DNA of 64,000 nucleotides. Origin: an uncultured Nitrospirota bacterium. GTDB taxonomy: Bacteria; Nitrospinota; Nitrospinia; CAJXCL01. Under the pieces are notes generated by a model. The model was not told where the DNA came from. It did no database searches and saw nothing but the letters and a program-made list of their open reading frames with translations. Positions 29,396 to 41,408 of the stretch are shown here, one piece after another (position 1 is the first letter of the stretch; every line of letters begins with the position of its first letter). Position numbers and translations under genes: made by a program. The stretch covers positions 1 to 64,000 of the forward strand of contig CAJXCL010000004.1 in assembly GCA_913051775.1 (NCBI GenBank), given 5' to 3'.

Positions 29396-30955
29396 CTAAT
29401 TATTAATTTTTATTCCAGTTTCTCCCAGTTTTTCGTAACATATGTTTTTAAAACTCTTAACATTTTTTGAGATTTCATCCATGACCTTGTCCGGTTCTAT
29501 AGTCTCAAAAGGTCTCCCCATTGCTTTAGCTACTCCGCTCAAAATTTCCAGATCCGGCTTAGCCTTGGCAGGGCAGGGGACAGCCCTGTTAGTTTTCTGT
29601 ACGAAGCCGTTTATATTTGTAAATGTGCCTTCTTTTTCAGCAAAAGTTGCGGAGGGAAGCACCACATTAGCTATGGAGCTCAAGTCGGAGTTATGGGTGT
29701 CCTGCACTACCAGAAAATCGAGTTTGGACAGGGTTTGCAGGACATCCTGTTTGGTATTAGAATTGTCTATAATATCATTGCCGATAATATATAGCGCTTT
29801 TAAATTCCCTTTGATGATTTTTTTAACTGATGATGTGTCGTTTGTTTTCACACCGAATTCTCTCGCTCCTTGCGGGTTCGCAGCTTTTTCTTTTTTGATA
29901 AGAAGATCATCTGCTTCCCATGAAGGAACAATACACTCTATATCATTCTTAATATTAAAAACGTTTTTTATTAATTTGTTGAAAAGATAGCATTCCTCAT
30001 TGGTAGCATGGGGTGAACCAATAGCACCAATTTCGTTATTTTTTATCTTTTGTATTCCCTTTGCTATTGTGTCAAACGCTTCATTCCATGAGACTTCTTC
30101 AAGTTTGTTTCCTTTTTTAACCAGCGGTACGGTTAACCGGTTGCTTGTTTCTATCTGTTTATGAGTAATCCGTCCATTATCACACATCCAGACTTTGTTG
30201 ACATCCATATTCTTTCTTGGAAGAAGGCGATAAACTTTACCGCGGCGGTGACAGATTCGGATGCTGCAATTATTTGAACATCCCGGGCAGACTGCTTTTG
30301 TTTCTTCCAAAAACCATACCCTGACCTGAAACCGAAAGTCAGCATTTGTCAATGCTCCAACGGGACATATATCAACAGTATTAAGAGAGTACTTATTGTC
30401 CAGAGATATTCCGGGATAAGTATTTATAATTGATTTATCACCCCGGGAAAACACGGCTAACTCACCGGTTTTGCTCACTTCTCTACAAAATCTTACGCAG
30501 CGACGGCAGAGGATGCAACGCTCTTCATCAAAAACAACACGGGGTCCTATTTTAAACCTTTTTCGTCCAGGCCTTTTTTCTTCTCGAAACCGGCTATGTG
30601 TAATTCCATGCTCAAACGTGTATTGCTGGAGCTTGCATTCACCTGCCTGGTCGCAAATGGGGCAATCGAGAGGGTGGTTTATCAACTGAAATTCCATTAC
30701 TCCTTTTCTGGCTTTTAAAACCTTTTCCGTATTAGTGCGCACTACCATTCCTTCAGTAACCGGAGTATTGCACGCAATGGTGAGTTTAGGTATTTTTTCC
30801 ACTTCTACTAGGCACATTCTGCAACAGCCGTCAATAGAAAGATGAGGATGATAGCAGAAGTGCGGGATTCTCACTCCATTAGCAACTGCAGCCTGTAATA
30901 TGGTTTTACCAGCTTCAGTTTTAACTTCTTTTCCGTTTATTGTAAAAGTCGGCAT
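29396..30955 (-). CDS. nuoG: NADH-quinone oxidoreductase subunit G, compact form with N7 motif
   Basis: 2Fe-2S domain RIPHFCYHPHLSIDGCCRMC, HxxxCxxC, CILCRRCVRFC, CPGCSNNC-x27-C; 519 aa. Confidence 0.92.
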   Translation of the reverse strand: MPTFTINGKEVKTEAGKTILQAAVANGVRIPHFCYHPHLSIDGCCRMCLVEVEKIPKLTIACNTPVTEGMVVRTNTEKVLKARKGVMEFQLINHPLDCPICDQAGECKLQQYTFEHGITHSRFREEKRPGRKRFKIGPRVVFDEERCILCRRCVRFCREVSKTGELAVFSRGDKSIINTYPGISLDNKYSLNTVDICPVGALTNADFRFQVRVWFLEETKAVCPGCSNNCSIRICHRRGKVYRLLPRKNMDVNKVWMCDNGRITHKQIETSNRLTVPLVKKGNKLEEVSWNEAFDTIAKGIQKIKNNEIGAIGSPHATNEECYLFNKLIKNVFNIKNDIECIVPSWEADDLLIKKEKAANPQGAREFGVKTNDTSSVKKIIKGNLKALYIIGNDIIDNSNTKQDVLQTLSKLDFLVVQDTHNSDLSSIANVVLPSATFAEKEGTFTNINGFVQKTNRAVPCPAKAKPDLEILSGVAKAMGRPFETIEPDKVMDEISKNVKSFKNICYEKLGETGIKINN

Positions 30956-32232
30956 TATATTTCAAAACTTTCAGGGCAAGTACATTTACCCGATTTAATA
31001 TGATCTTCGAATTCGCCTCTGAAATGTTTAATTAATCCCTGTATTGGCCATGCTGCCGCGTCTGAAAGAGCGCAAATTGTATTGGCTTCCATGTTTCCCG
31101 CGACATCTAGCAAAAGATCGATGTCTTCCTTTTTTCCGCGGCCATTTTCTATCCCCAGTAATATCTGGTGTATCCAGGATGTTCCCTCTCTGCAGTTTGT
31201 GCATTGCCCGCAACTTTCATGACGGTAAAAATGAGACAGGACAATTCCTACTCTGACCATGCATGAAGTGTTATCCATTACAATAACAGCCCCTGTTCCA
31301 AGAGAACTGCCCGCCTGCATTAAGGAGTCGTGGTCCATTTTTACGTCTACCATGCCGGCGGGTAAAACTTTTGTTGAAGAACCTCCCGGTATAACGGCCT
31401 TTAACTTATTATCGTTACGAATTCCACCGGCTATTTTAAATATTAAATCTTTAAGGTTGTAACCCATTGGGAGCTCATAAGTACCCGGTTTTTTTATATG
31501 GCCGCTAATACCGAAAATTGTATTGCCAGCGCTTTTCTCGGTTCCTATTTTTTTAAACCAGTCTGCGCCGTTATTTATGATATGAGGGACATGACAAAAG
31601 GTCTCAACGTTATTGATAGTTGTGGGGTTTCCCCAAAGTCCATAACCGGCAGGGAAAGGAGGTTTTTTTCTTGGCTGTCCTTTTTTCCCTTCTACCGATT
31701 CCATCAAGCCGGTTTCCTCGCCGCAGATATAAGCTCCAGCTCCACGATGGACATAGATGTCGCAATTAAAACCAGAGTCAAAAATATTTTTCCCCAGATA
31801 ATTTTCTTTGTAGGCCTCGTCAACTGCTTTTTGTAATATTTCAGCCTGCATGGTGTATTCGCCGCGAATATATATATAACAAGCCTTAATTCCCATAGCA
31901 TAAGATCCAATAATAAGGCCTTCTATCAACTGATGCGGCTCGTTCTCAATAATTTGTCTGTCTTTAAAAGTTCCCGGTTCAGATTCGTCGCAATTACAGC
32001 CTATATATTTCGGTTTCTCATTTCCTTTAGGCATAAATGTCCATTTTAAGCCTGTTGGAAAGCCAGCTCCTCCTCTACCCCGGAGTCCCGATTTTTTGAT
32101 TTCTTCGGTGACTTCTTCAGGTTTCATTTTTTTGAGAGCTTTTTTAGATGCCTTGTATCCACCATTTTTTAAATAGACTTTTAAGGTTTTAGAGCCACGC
32201 GTCTTAAAGTTTTTTGTTAAATAAAGTTCCAT
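30955..32232 (-). CDS. nuoF: NADH-quinone oxidoreductase subunit F
   Basis: GLRGRGGAGFPTGLKW, YICGEETGLMESVEG, ESCGQCTNCREG. Confidence 0.96.
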   Translation of the reverse strand: MELYLTKNFKTRGSKTLKVYLKNGGYKASKKALKKMKPEEVTEEIKKSGLRGRGGAGFPTGLKWTFMPKGNEKPKYIGCNCDESEPGTFKDRQIIENEPHQLIEGLIIGSYAMGIKACYIYIRGEYTMQAEILQKAVDEAYKENYLGKNIFDSGFNCDIYVHRGAGAYICGEETGLMESVEGKKGQPRKKPPFPAGYGLWGNPTTINNVETFCHVPHIINNGADWFKKIGTEKSAGNTIFGISGHIKKPGTYELPMGYNLKDLIFKIAGGIRNDNKLKAVIPGGSSTKVLPAGMVDVKMDHDSLMQAGSSLGTGAVIVMDNTSCMVRVGIVLSHFYRHESCGQCTNCREGTSWIHQILLGIENGRGKKEDIDLLLDVAGNMEANTICALSDAAAWPIQGLIKHFRGEFEDHIKSGKCTCPESFEI

Positions 32233-32318
32233 AACTTAGTCGTTGGTTATTAGTAGTTAGTTTTTAGCTGTCACTTATAATCATCAATATCCATTAACTA
32301 AAACCTGTTCACTTAAAA

Positions 32319-32783
32319 TTACTTCAAGCTTTCCAAGATAGTATCAATTTTTTGTTTCGTTAAATTTTCATGAAACTCATCATTCACTTGCATCATAGGA
32401 GCTGTTCCACAACTTCCAAGGCACTCTACGGTAGATAATGTAAATTTATTATCCTTAGTTGTTTCTCCTGTTTTAATTCCCAGTTTGTCTTGCAGATGGT
32501 TCAGCATATGTCTGCTATTCAGAAGAGAACATGAAAGGTTAGTGCAAACCTGTAGGTGATACCTTCCCACAGGATTCATGTTAAACATGGTATAAAAAGA
32601 GACCACTTCCATTACTTCAATCGGTTTGATTTCTATAATTGATGCGATTTCTTCCATTGTTTCTTTGGAAATCCAACCCTGTTCTTTTTGGGCGATATGA
32701 AGAGCCGGGAGAAGAGCAGCCTTCTTCTCAGGGAATTTTGATATCTCTTTAGAAATTTCTTTTTTAGCGTTCTCTGAAAGCAT
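32319..32783 (-). CDS. nuoE: NADH-quinone oxidoreductase subunit E
   Basis: VCTNLSCSLLNS and VECLGSCGTAPMMQVND 2Fe-2S motifs. Confidence 0.95.
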   Translation of the reverse strand: MLSENAKKEISKEISKFPEKKAALLPALHIAQKEQGWISKETMEEIASIIEIKPIEVMEVVSFYTMFNMNPVGRYHLQVCTNLSCSLLNSRHMLNHLQDKLGIKTGETTKDNKFTLSTVECLGSCGTAPMMQVNDEFHENLTKQKIDTILESLK

Positions 32784-32995
32784 TTTAATAGTTGTTAGTT
32801 TTTTTAGTCATTTGTTTCCTATGCACTGTATTTTGTCATCTCATCACTGCTTTTTACTCACTCCGCTCCTAGCGCGATTGCCCTGTTTCCGCAAGCTCAG
32901 GGCAAGCTTTCACGAGGGGATTTCATGGCGAATTGTTCATTGATAAATGATAATTGTTAATTGTCTTCAGTCCTCTGCCATCCGTCCCATGGTTC

Positions 32996-34186
32996 TTACC
33001 TGTCACATTCTCCACCGATCAGGTTAATTTGATCAAAAGTAGGGATAATATCAGCCAGTAATGATCCAATGCACAACCTCGGCATTGCCTGGGTTATTGC
33101 AAAACAGGGTGGTCGGACACGGCACTTTACAGGTTTGCCGCTACCGTTACTTACCAGGTAAAACCCTACTTCTCCGTTACCTCCTTCTACAGGGAAATAG
33201 ACTTCTCCTTTGGGAGGTTTTATCCCTTCAGTCACTACAATGAAGTGATCAATCAGCGCTTCCATTTTTGTATAAACATGGTCTTTTGCAGGCAACCGGA
33301 CTATCGGATCATCTATATTTACAGGCCCTTTCGGCATTTTGTCCAAGCATTGTTCCACTATTCTCATGCTCTGGTTGAGTTCTTCCATCCTCACAAGATA
33401 ACGATCAAAATTATCCCCTGTGCTTCCAGTAGGGATTTCAAAATCAATTTGGTCGTAAATTAGGTAGGGGTGTGCCTTTCGAACATCATATTCCACACCG
33501 CATGCTCTTAAGCAGGGACCGGTAAAACCATAAGCAATAGCTTCGTCGGATGTGATGCCTCCGACATCTCTCATTCTGTCAAGAAAAATTCTATTTTTTG
33601 TCAGCAGTTTATCAACATCGTTATAAAGGTCGCGACATTTAATAAACGCGGATTTAACATCTTCTTTGAAATTAGGGGGCAAATCATTTTTTACCCCGCC
33701 GATTCTGATATAGTTTGAGGTCAACCTTGCGCCGCAGACTTTTTCCAGTAAATCCCATAGTAATTCACGTGCCTCAACAAAATAAAGGAATGCTGAGAAT
33801 CCGCCTAATTCAAGAGCTCCGGCGCCTATATTGGTGTAATGGTCTGTCATACGCGCGAGCTCTGAAGTAATGACTCGAATATATTTGCATCGATCGGGTA
33901 TTTTGACGTCCAGCATTTTTTCTACTGCGAGAGCGTAGCCCACGTTATTTAAAATAGCTGAATTGTAATTCAGCCGATCGGTATAGGGAAAAGCCTGGCT
34001 CCAGGTTCCGTTTTCACACTGCTTCTCAAAACCGCGATGCAGATACCCGATTTCTACATCCATGTTTACAATAGTTTCACCGTCTAATGTAACAAGAAAC
34101 TCCACTGTGCCGTGAGTGGCTGGATGAGACGGTCCCATATTTAGAACCATGTGTTCGGAATGCAGGTTTTCTGTTAAATCAGTCAT
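32996..34186 (-). CDS. nuoD: NADH-quinone oxidoreductase subunit D
   Basis: NMGPSHPATHGTVEFLVTLDGE, YLHRGFEKQCE, C-terminal IIPTFDQINLIGGECDR. Confidence 0.96.
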   Translation of the reverse strand: MTDLTENLHSEHMVLNMGPSHPATHGTVEFLVTLDGETIVNMDVEIGYLHRGFEKQCENGTWSQAFPYTDRLNYNSAILNNVGYALAVEKMLDVKIPDRCKYIRVITSELARMTDHYTNIGAGALELGGFSAFLYFVEARELLWDLLEKVCGARLTSNYIRIGGVKNDLPPNFKEDVKSAFIKCRDLYNDVDKLLTKNRIFLDRMRDVGGITSDEAIAYGFTGPCLRACGVEYDVRKAHPYLIYDQIDFEIPTGSTGDNFDRYLVRMEELNQSMRIVEQCLDKMPKGPVNIDDPIVRLPAKDHVYTKMEALIDHFIVVTEGIKPPKGEVYFPVEGGNGEVGFYLVSNGSGKPVKCRVRPPCFAITQAMPRLCIGSLLADIIPTFDQINLIGGECDR

Positions 34187-34229
34187 ATAAAGAATTAATT
34201 AGTGACATCAGTGTAATCTGTGGTTTCGT

Positions 34230-34715
34230 TTAGTTCTTCGGTCCTATCAAAGGTTGTCTTTTTGTAATCGGATAATCTTTTCTCAAAGGATATCCCTCAA
34301 ATTCTTCATATAATAAAATTCGCCTTAAATCAGGATGATTATTAAACTTAATTCCATACATGTCATATGCTTCCCGCTCGAACCAGTTAGCGCCAATCCA
34401 TAAAGGAACAATAGAATCAATAGTACAATCTTTTTCTGAAACAGGGGCTTTTACTCTGATACGGTGATTATGATTAAGGGAATAAAAATGATAGACCACT
34501 TCAAATCTTTCGTTATGGCCCTTCTGGTTAAGGTAGTCAACTACCGTCAAATCCATCATAAAATTAAAATCAAGATCGTTTTCTTCTTTTAAAAAACGGC
34601 ATACGTCTAACACAGAGTATTTTTTTATGATAATAGTGTCATCCCCGCGAAAAGAGTGGGAATCTATGATAGCAGCACCAAATTTTTTTTTCAGCTTTTC
34701 AATATTAGAAGACAT
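34230..34715 (-). CDS. nuoC: NADH-quinone oxidoreductase subunit C
   Basis: GANWFEREAYDMYGIKFNNHPDLRRILLYEEFEGYPLRKDYP. Confidence 0.95.
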   Translation of the reverse strand: MSSNIEKLKKKFGAAIIDSHSFRGDDTIIIKKYSVLDVCRFLKEENDLDFNFMMDLTVVDYLNQKGHNERFEVVYHFYSLNHNHRIRVKAPVSEKDCTIDSIVPLWIGANWFEREAYDMYGIKFNNHPDLRRILLYEEFEGYPLRKDYPITKRQPLIGPKN

Positions 34716-34739
34716 AATTGCTAATTACAAGGTTAGCTT

Positions 34740-34822
34740 CGCCCCGCTAAGCGTGGCTTCGCAGATTCGCCCAAAGGAGAGTTTCTGCGAAGACTTGAAT
34801 TCAGATTGCAAATTGTGAATTG
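34740..34822. repeat. interspersed repeat family B, copy 3 (inside nuo operon, nuoC-nuoB spacer)
   Basis: GGCTTCGCAGATTCGCCCAAAGGAGAGTTTCTGCGAAGACTTGAATTCAGATTGCAAATTG; near-identical to 19846-19918. Confidence 0.7.
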
Positions 34823-34857
34823 CCTACTGCCAACTGTCAACTGCCTTTCTCCATTTT

Positions 34858-35370
34858 TTAGACTCCAGTTTTAGAAACCGGGGAAGGTCCTTTTGGGTAA
34901 TCGGAAAATTTTTCGCCTTGAACTTTTTTCTGTAATTTAATCAGCCCGTCCAAAACCATTTCCGGGCGGGGAGGGCAACCGGGTATATAAATATCTACCG
35001 GAATAATCGTATCAATTCCCTGTACAGTGGCGTAGTTGTCATAAAACCCTCCGGATACAGTGCACACTCCATACGCCATGACCCATTTCGGTTCTGTCAT
35101 TTGATTATAAACTTTTACCAAAATAGGGGCCTGCTTATGGCTTATAGTGCCAACGACCATCATCAAATCAGCCTGCCTGGGAGAAAACCTCGGTAATGCG
35201 GCGCCAAACCGGTCTATGTCGTAACGAGGCCCTGCAACCGACATAAATTCCATTCCACAGCAGGCAGTAATAAAGGGGTATAAAAAAAATGAATATTTTC
35301 TTCCCCAGTTAACGACATCATTAAGCGATGTCAGGATAATATTGTCTCCTAAACTCTTTTCTATTCCCAT
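34858..35370 (-). CDS. nuoB: NADH-quinone oxidoreductase subunit B
   Basis: FFLYPFITACCGMEFMSVAGPRYDIDRFGAALPRFSPRQADLMMVVGT, YIPGCPPRPE. Confidence 0.96.
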   Translation of the reverse strand: MGIEKSLGDNIILTSLNDVVNWGRKYSFFLYPFITACCGMEFMSVAGPRYDIDRFGAALPRFSPRQADLMMVVGTISHKQAPILVKVYNQMTEPKWVMAYGVCTVSGGFYDNYATVQGIDTIIPVDIYIPGCPPRPEMVLDGLIKLQKKVQGEKFSDYPKGPSPVSKTGV

Positions 35371-35717
35371 TTCAAAGCTCCTTTTTTCCAGACATATACA
35401 AGACCTATGCCTAAGACAACGATAAACAACAGCATTTCAACAAACCCGAACCACCCCAGTTTTTTAAAAAGAATAGCCCACGGGTAGAGAAATACTGCTT
35501 CAATATCAAAGAGGATAAACAATACTGCTGTAAGATAAAATTTTACAGAAAAGCGCTGGCGGGGTGATACTATAGGTTTTTTCCCGCATTCGAAAGGTTC
35601 CATTTTGTCGGGAAAAGATTTCTTTGGCCCTAATAAAGAGGTTAATGTAAGCATTCCTACCGCAGTACCTGTGGCCAGGACGAGCAGAATTAAAACGCCT
35701 AAGTATTGATTAAGCAT
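35361..35717 (-). CDS. nuoA: NADH-quinone oxidoreductase subunit A
   Basis: MEPFECGKKPI...RFSVKFYLTAVLFILFDIEAVFLYPWA. Confidence 0.95.
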   Translation of the reverse strand: MLNQYLGVLILLVLATGTAVGMLTLTSLLGPKKSFPDKMEPFECGKKPIVSPRQRFSVKFYLTAVLFILFDIEAVFLYPWAILFKKLGWFGFVEMLLFIVVLGIGLVYVWKKGALKWE

Positions 35718-35748
35718 GGATTAGAGGCTAAGAATTAAAAGGATTTGC

Positions 35749-35778
35749 ATGATACGATAATACTGTTTTTGTTGTCAA
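35749..35778 (-). promoter_or_regulatory. candidate sigma70-type promoter of the nuo operon
   Basis: On the minus strand: TTGACA (35778-35773), 18 bp, TATCAT (35754-35749), just upstream of the nuoA start at 35717. Confidence 0.6.
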
Positions 35779-36009
35779 GGAGTTATTGTCGCAAATAATA
35801 GAGGGAAAAGACAGGAACATTAGCAATTATCGATGAGCGGGGTGTGTAATGCTAACCGCTGATATATGACTGCTGATAGCCGAACCTCAATCTACTCAAA
35901 AAAGGACTTGCCCCCTTTAAAGGTAGTTATTTTGAAAAAAAGAGTTTTTTTGATTATTTATTTTCTTTGACGGCAGGCAGAAATGAGTATAATGGATGAA
36001 TAGTTTTTT

Positions 36010-36471
36010 TTGAATATTTATATGAGTGAGAAATTTAAAATATACTTTTTCCCTATTGAAGAGCCACGCATGGACTGTGTCTGTGAAGCAGTCCAAAAAG
36101 GACTTAAGTTTTTAGATGGTTTATACAATAAATATAAAGATGTGAAGGATGTAAGTTTGTATGTCTGGTCAAAACAAGATATTCCATATTATTTCAAAGA
36201 ATCATTTACTCCGGAAGCGATTAAAATATTAACGGATGGAAAGACGTTAGTTGGAGTCAATCTAAAAATAAAACTCGAATCACATGAAACATTCAGCACA
36301 TCTTCTAACGTTGAAACAATCTTGACCGCGCACCCTAATAAAAAAATGTTTGATGACATATCTGCATCTATTGCTAAGGGTACCGTTAAAACTGTTGTAA
36401 TCATTAATGATGAAAAGAAATCAGAACCATGGTTAACAACCTGGGCTCCGAACCTGGAAAAGATTGAATGA
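36010..36471 (+). CDS. hypothetical protein, no recognised domain
   Basis: 153 aa ORF divergent from nuo operon; likely start is ATG at 36010 or 36022. Confidence 0.6.
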   Translation: MNIYMSEKFKIYFFPIEEPRMDCVCEAVQKGLKFLDGLYNKYKDVKDVSLYVWSKQDIPYYFKESFTPEAIKILTDGKTLVGVNLKIKLESHETFSTSSNVETILTAHPNKKMFDDISASIAKGTVKTVVIINDEKKSEPWLTTWAPNLEKIE

Positions 36472-36692
36472 ATTTTTGCTGAATGGCTTCCTCCATCATT
36501 TTCTCTTAATCCCAATTTCGAAAATATGATTTTAGCTTTTTCTCATTTTCCCGATGCATTGTGAGAATTTGCTTTATTTAGAAAATTTTCTACTCTCGAC
36601 AAACGGTTCACATATTATTTTTTATATTCATATAAATCAAATTATTAAAATATTTTCTTTAAGTATTAATTTAAGTATATCATTTAAGTTTT

Positions 36693-37952
36693 ATGGAATC
36701 TTATCTATTAAAAAACATAAACCTGCCTGATTTAAAGCTACTTAAAACAGCTCTTGATTTTGGGGCTTATAATGGTTTTTTGAAATGCCTGGATAGCTAT
36801 AGCCCAAAAGATGTTGTTGAAGAAATTGAGGCGTCGGGGCTTAGGGGGAGGGGAGGAGGATGGTATTCCACAGGTCAGAAGTGGAATTCTCTTAAAAGAG
36901 TAAAAAATAAACCTGCTTATTTCTGTTGTAACTGCTCAGAAGGGGAACCGGGTTCTTTTAAAGATCGCTTGATAATAGAAAAAAATCCTCACCTATTGCT
37001 CGAGGGAGTTGCTATTGCCTCATATGCACTGGGTGTTAATACTGCCTATATTTGTGTGAGAGGAGAATTTACCGAAGCGACTGAAATTCTAAAAAAATCC
37101 CTTACAGATGCTAAAGCAAAGAAGTTGCTTGGAAAAAATATTCATAATACAGGCTATGATTTAAAGATTATTATTTTTAGAACGGGTGGAAATTACATTT
37201 GCGGTGAAGAGACCGCGCTTCTTAATTCCTTGGAAGGTTGGCCCGCAACACCAAGAGAAAAGCCGCCCTATCCGGCTGAAGCAGGGTTATATGGATGTCC
37301 CACCATAATTAACAATGTGGAGACTGTTTCAAATATCCCTTACATTATTAATAATGGGGTGGATTGGTTTAGCGCTATAGGTTGCAGGGAATGCCCGGGG
37401 AATATGCTTTTTTCAATCAGTGGTCACGTAAAAAAGCCGGGTGTGTATGAAATACCTATAGGAAGCTTTACGTTGCGGGAAATTATCGACCAGTTTGCGG
37501 GCGGCCCTAATAACGGACATTCAATAAAAGCAGTAATCCCGGGAGGTGGGTCTTCCGGCTTTTTATCGCAAAAGGAATTGGATATTACAATGAATCCTGA
37601 TTCGCTAAAAAAGATTGGTTCATCCTTCGGGACAGGATCCATTATTGTTATGGGGGATCAAGCGGATATAGTAAAAATGACCCGTAAACTTGCCAAGTTT
37701 TTTAGGGATGAAAGTTGTAAAAATGAATGTGAGATTTGTAAAAAAGGAAGCATAGAGCTTACTTACCATCTTCTCCAAATTGAAAAAGGAGAGGGGAAAA
37801 GTGAAAATTTAAGTAAAATCCATAAAACTATTGAATCCATGAAAGATGGAGGAATTTGTGCTATGCCACAAACAGCATCATCTGTTATTAAAAGCGCTTT
37901 ACAAAGATTTCCTCATGAATTTAATAATAAAATAGCTAATAAGGTAAGCTAA
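36693..37952 (+). CDS. divergent NuoF-like (51 kDa) paralog
   Basis: GLRGRGGGWYSTGQKW, CNCSEGEPGSFKDR, YICGEETALLNSLEGWPATPREKPPYPAEAGLYGCPTIINNVET, SCKNECEICKKG. Confidence 0.9.
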   Translation: MESYLLKNINLPDLKLLKTALDFGAYNGFLKCLDSYSPKDVVEEIEASGLRGRGGGWYSTGQKWNSLKRVKNKPAYFCCNCSEGEPGSFKDRLIIEKNPHLLLEGVAIASYALGVNTAYICVRGEFTEATEILKKSLTDAKAKKLLGKNIHNTGYDLKIIIFRTGGNYICGEETALLNSLEGWPATPREKPPYPAEAGLYGCPTIINNVETVSNIPYIINNGVDWFSAIGCRECPGNMLFSISGHVKKPGVYEIPIGSFTLREIIDQFAGGPNNGHSIKAVIPGGGSSGFLSQKELDITMNPDSLKKIGSSFGTGSIIVMGDQADIVKMTRKLAKFFRDESCKNECEICKKGSIELTYHLLQIEKGEGKSENLSKIHKTIESMKDGGICAMPQTASSVIKSALQRFPHEFNNKIANKVS

Positions 37953-37955
37953 ATT

Positions 37956-38432
37956 ATGTCTAAAATTAATACGGTTCAAAAAGAAAAAATCCATAAAATT
38001 TTAAAGTATTATCCAGATAATCAATCGGCTTTGCTTCCTATCCTGTTTTACCTTCAGGATGAAAACCGTTATCTTGATGATATGGTGTTATGGGAACTTT
38101 GTGAAATCCTTGATATGAACTTCCAATTTATAAAAGATGTAGCGGAATATTATGTAATGCTTAGAACTCAGCCGGTTGGAGAAAAGCTCATCCGTGTATG
38201 TACCAATGTGGCATGTACCCTATGCGGTAGTGAAGAGCTGGTTGAATATATGGAGGAAAAACTCAGAATTAAAGTGGGAGAGACATCAAAAGACGGCAAA
38301 TATTCTCTTTTTACGGCACATTGTCTAGCCTGCTGTAACAACGGTCCCGCTATACAGGTCAATGATAAATATTACAAGCATATCTCCAGAAAAGATATAG
38401 ATCGACTATTGGAAACCACCGATGCAAAATAG
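37956..38432 (+). CDS. NuoE-like (24 kDa) 2Fe-2S paralog
   Basis: VCTNVACTLCGSEELVEYMEE and AHCLACCNNGPAIQVNDKYY motifs; 3 bp after NuoF-like paralog. Confidence 0.9.
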   Translation: MSKINTVQKEKIHKILKYYPDNQSALLPILFYLQDENRYLDDMVLWELCEILDMNFQFIKDVAEYYVMLRTQPVGEKLIRVCTNVACTLCGSEELVEYMEEKLRIKVGETSKDGKYSLFTAHCLACCNNGPAIQVNDKYYKHISRKDIDRLLETTDAK

Positions 38433-38538
38433 CCCTGTAAACTATCCATCGGTAGAAAATTGGGTTAAACCTTATCTATTACCGATTATACAATCACTAA
38501 TCAAGGCGTATTTCCGGCTCTTTCATAGCCCTTTGGCC

Positions 38539-40797
<2,259 letters not shown>

Positions 40798-41408
40798 TTA
40801 TTTTGGAATTTGTTCTTTAAAAAGAGATCAAATAACTTTCTTAATGAGCAAAAAAGACTTCAATAAAAAGTTATTTTCATGATTGATTTTAGATTGATGT
40901 TCTTTAAAGTACAATACAAATTATTAATTCAGTGAAGAGTGTTGCTGACTTAACTTAACTTCAATTAGAAATTTAAAAGAGTCTCTAATTAAAAATAAAT
41001 GAATAATTTAAATTTTCCTAACAAGAAAATCAAGTTTCTTTTATAGTTAACTCAACAGCAAACCTGCCCCCTTTATACTTTCCATAATTAATTATATTAT
41101 ACTTACGAGATGTGGCCACAGAATCTCTTGCTATTTAGTAAGCGTTAAGCTGTTAGTTATAAGTTTTCAGCAAAAACATGATAATCGATGTTGTAATTTT
41201 TTTGGTTATTATCTGCTGTAACGTGACGTATAGGAATTTCAATGTTTATTTAGATTCCAATCAGGTTGGGAATGACAGGGATGGAAGAGTCATTTCCGCA
41301 AAAGCTGGAATATAGCTTTATTATTTTTATAGTGCTGAATTTTGGTACTAATTATTTCTTTTACAAACTGAAATTCTACTGCTGAAAGCCGATGGCTAAA
41401 CTTGTATG

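Noticed and set aside
29442-29990. 182-aa + strand ORF antisense to nuoG
   Set aside because: Shadow ORF inside nuoG; no start-site evidence.
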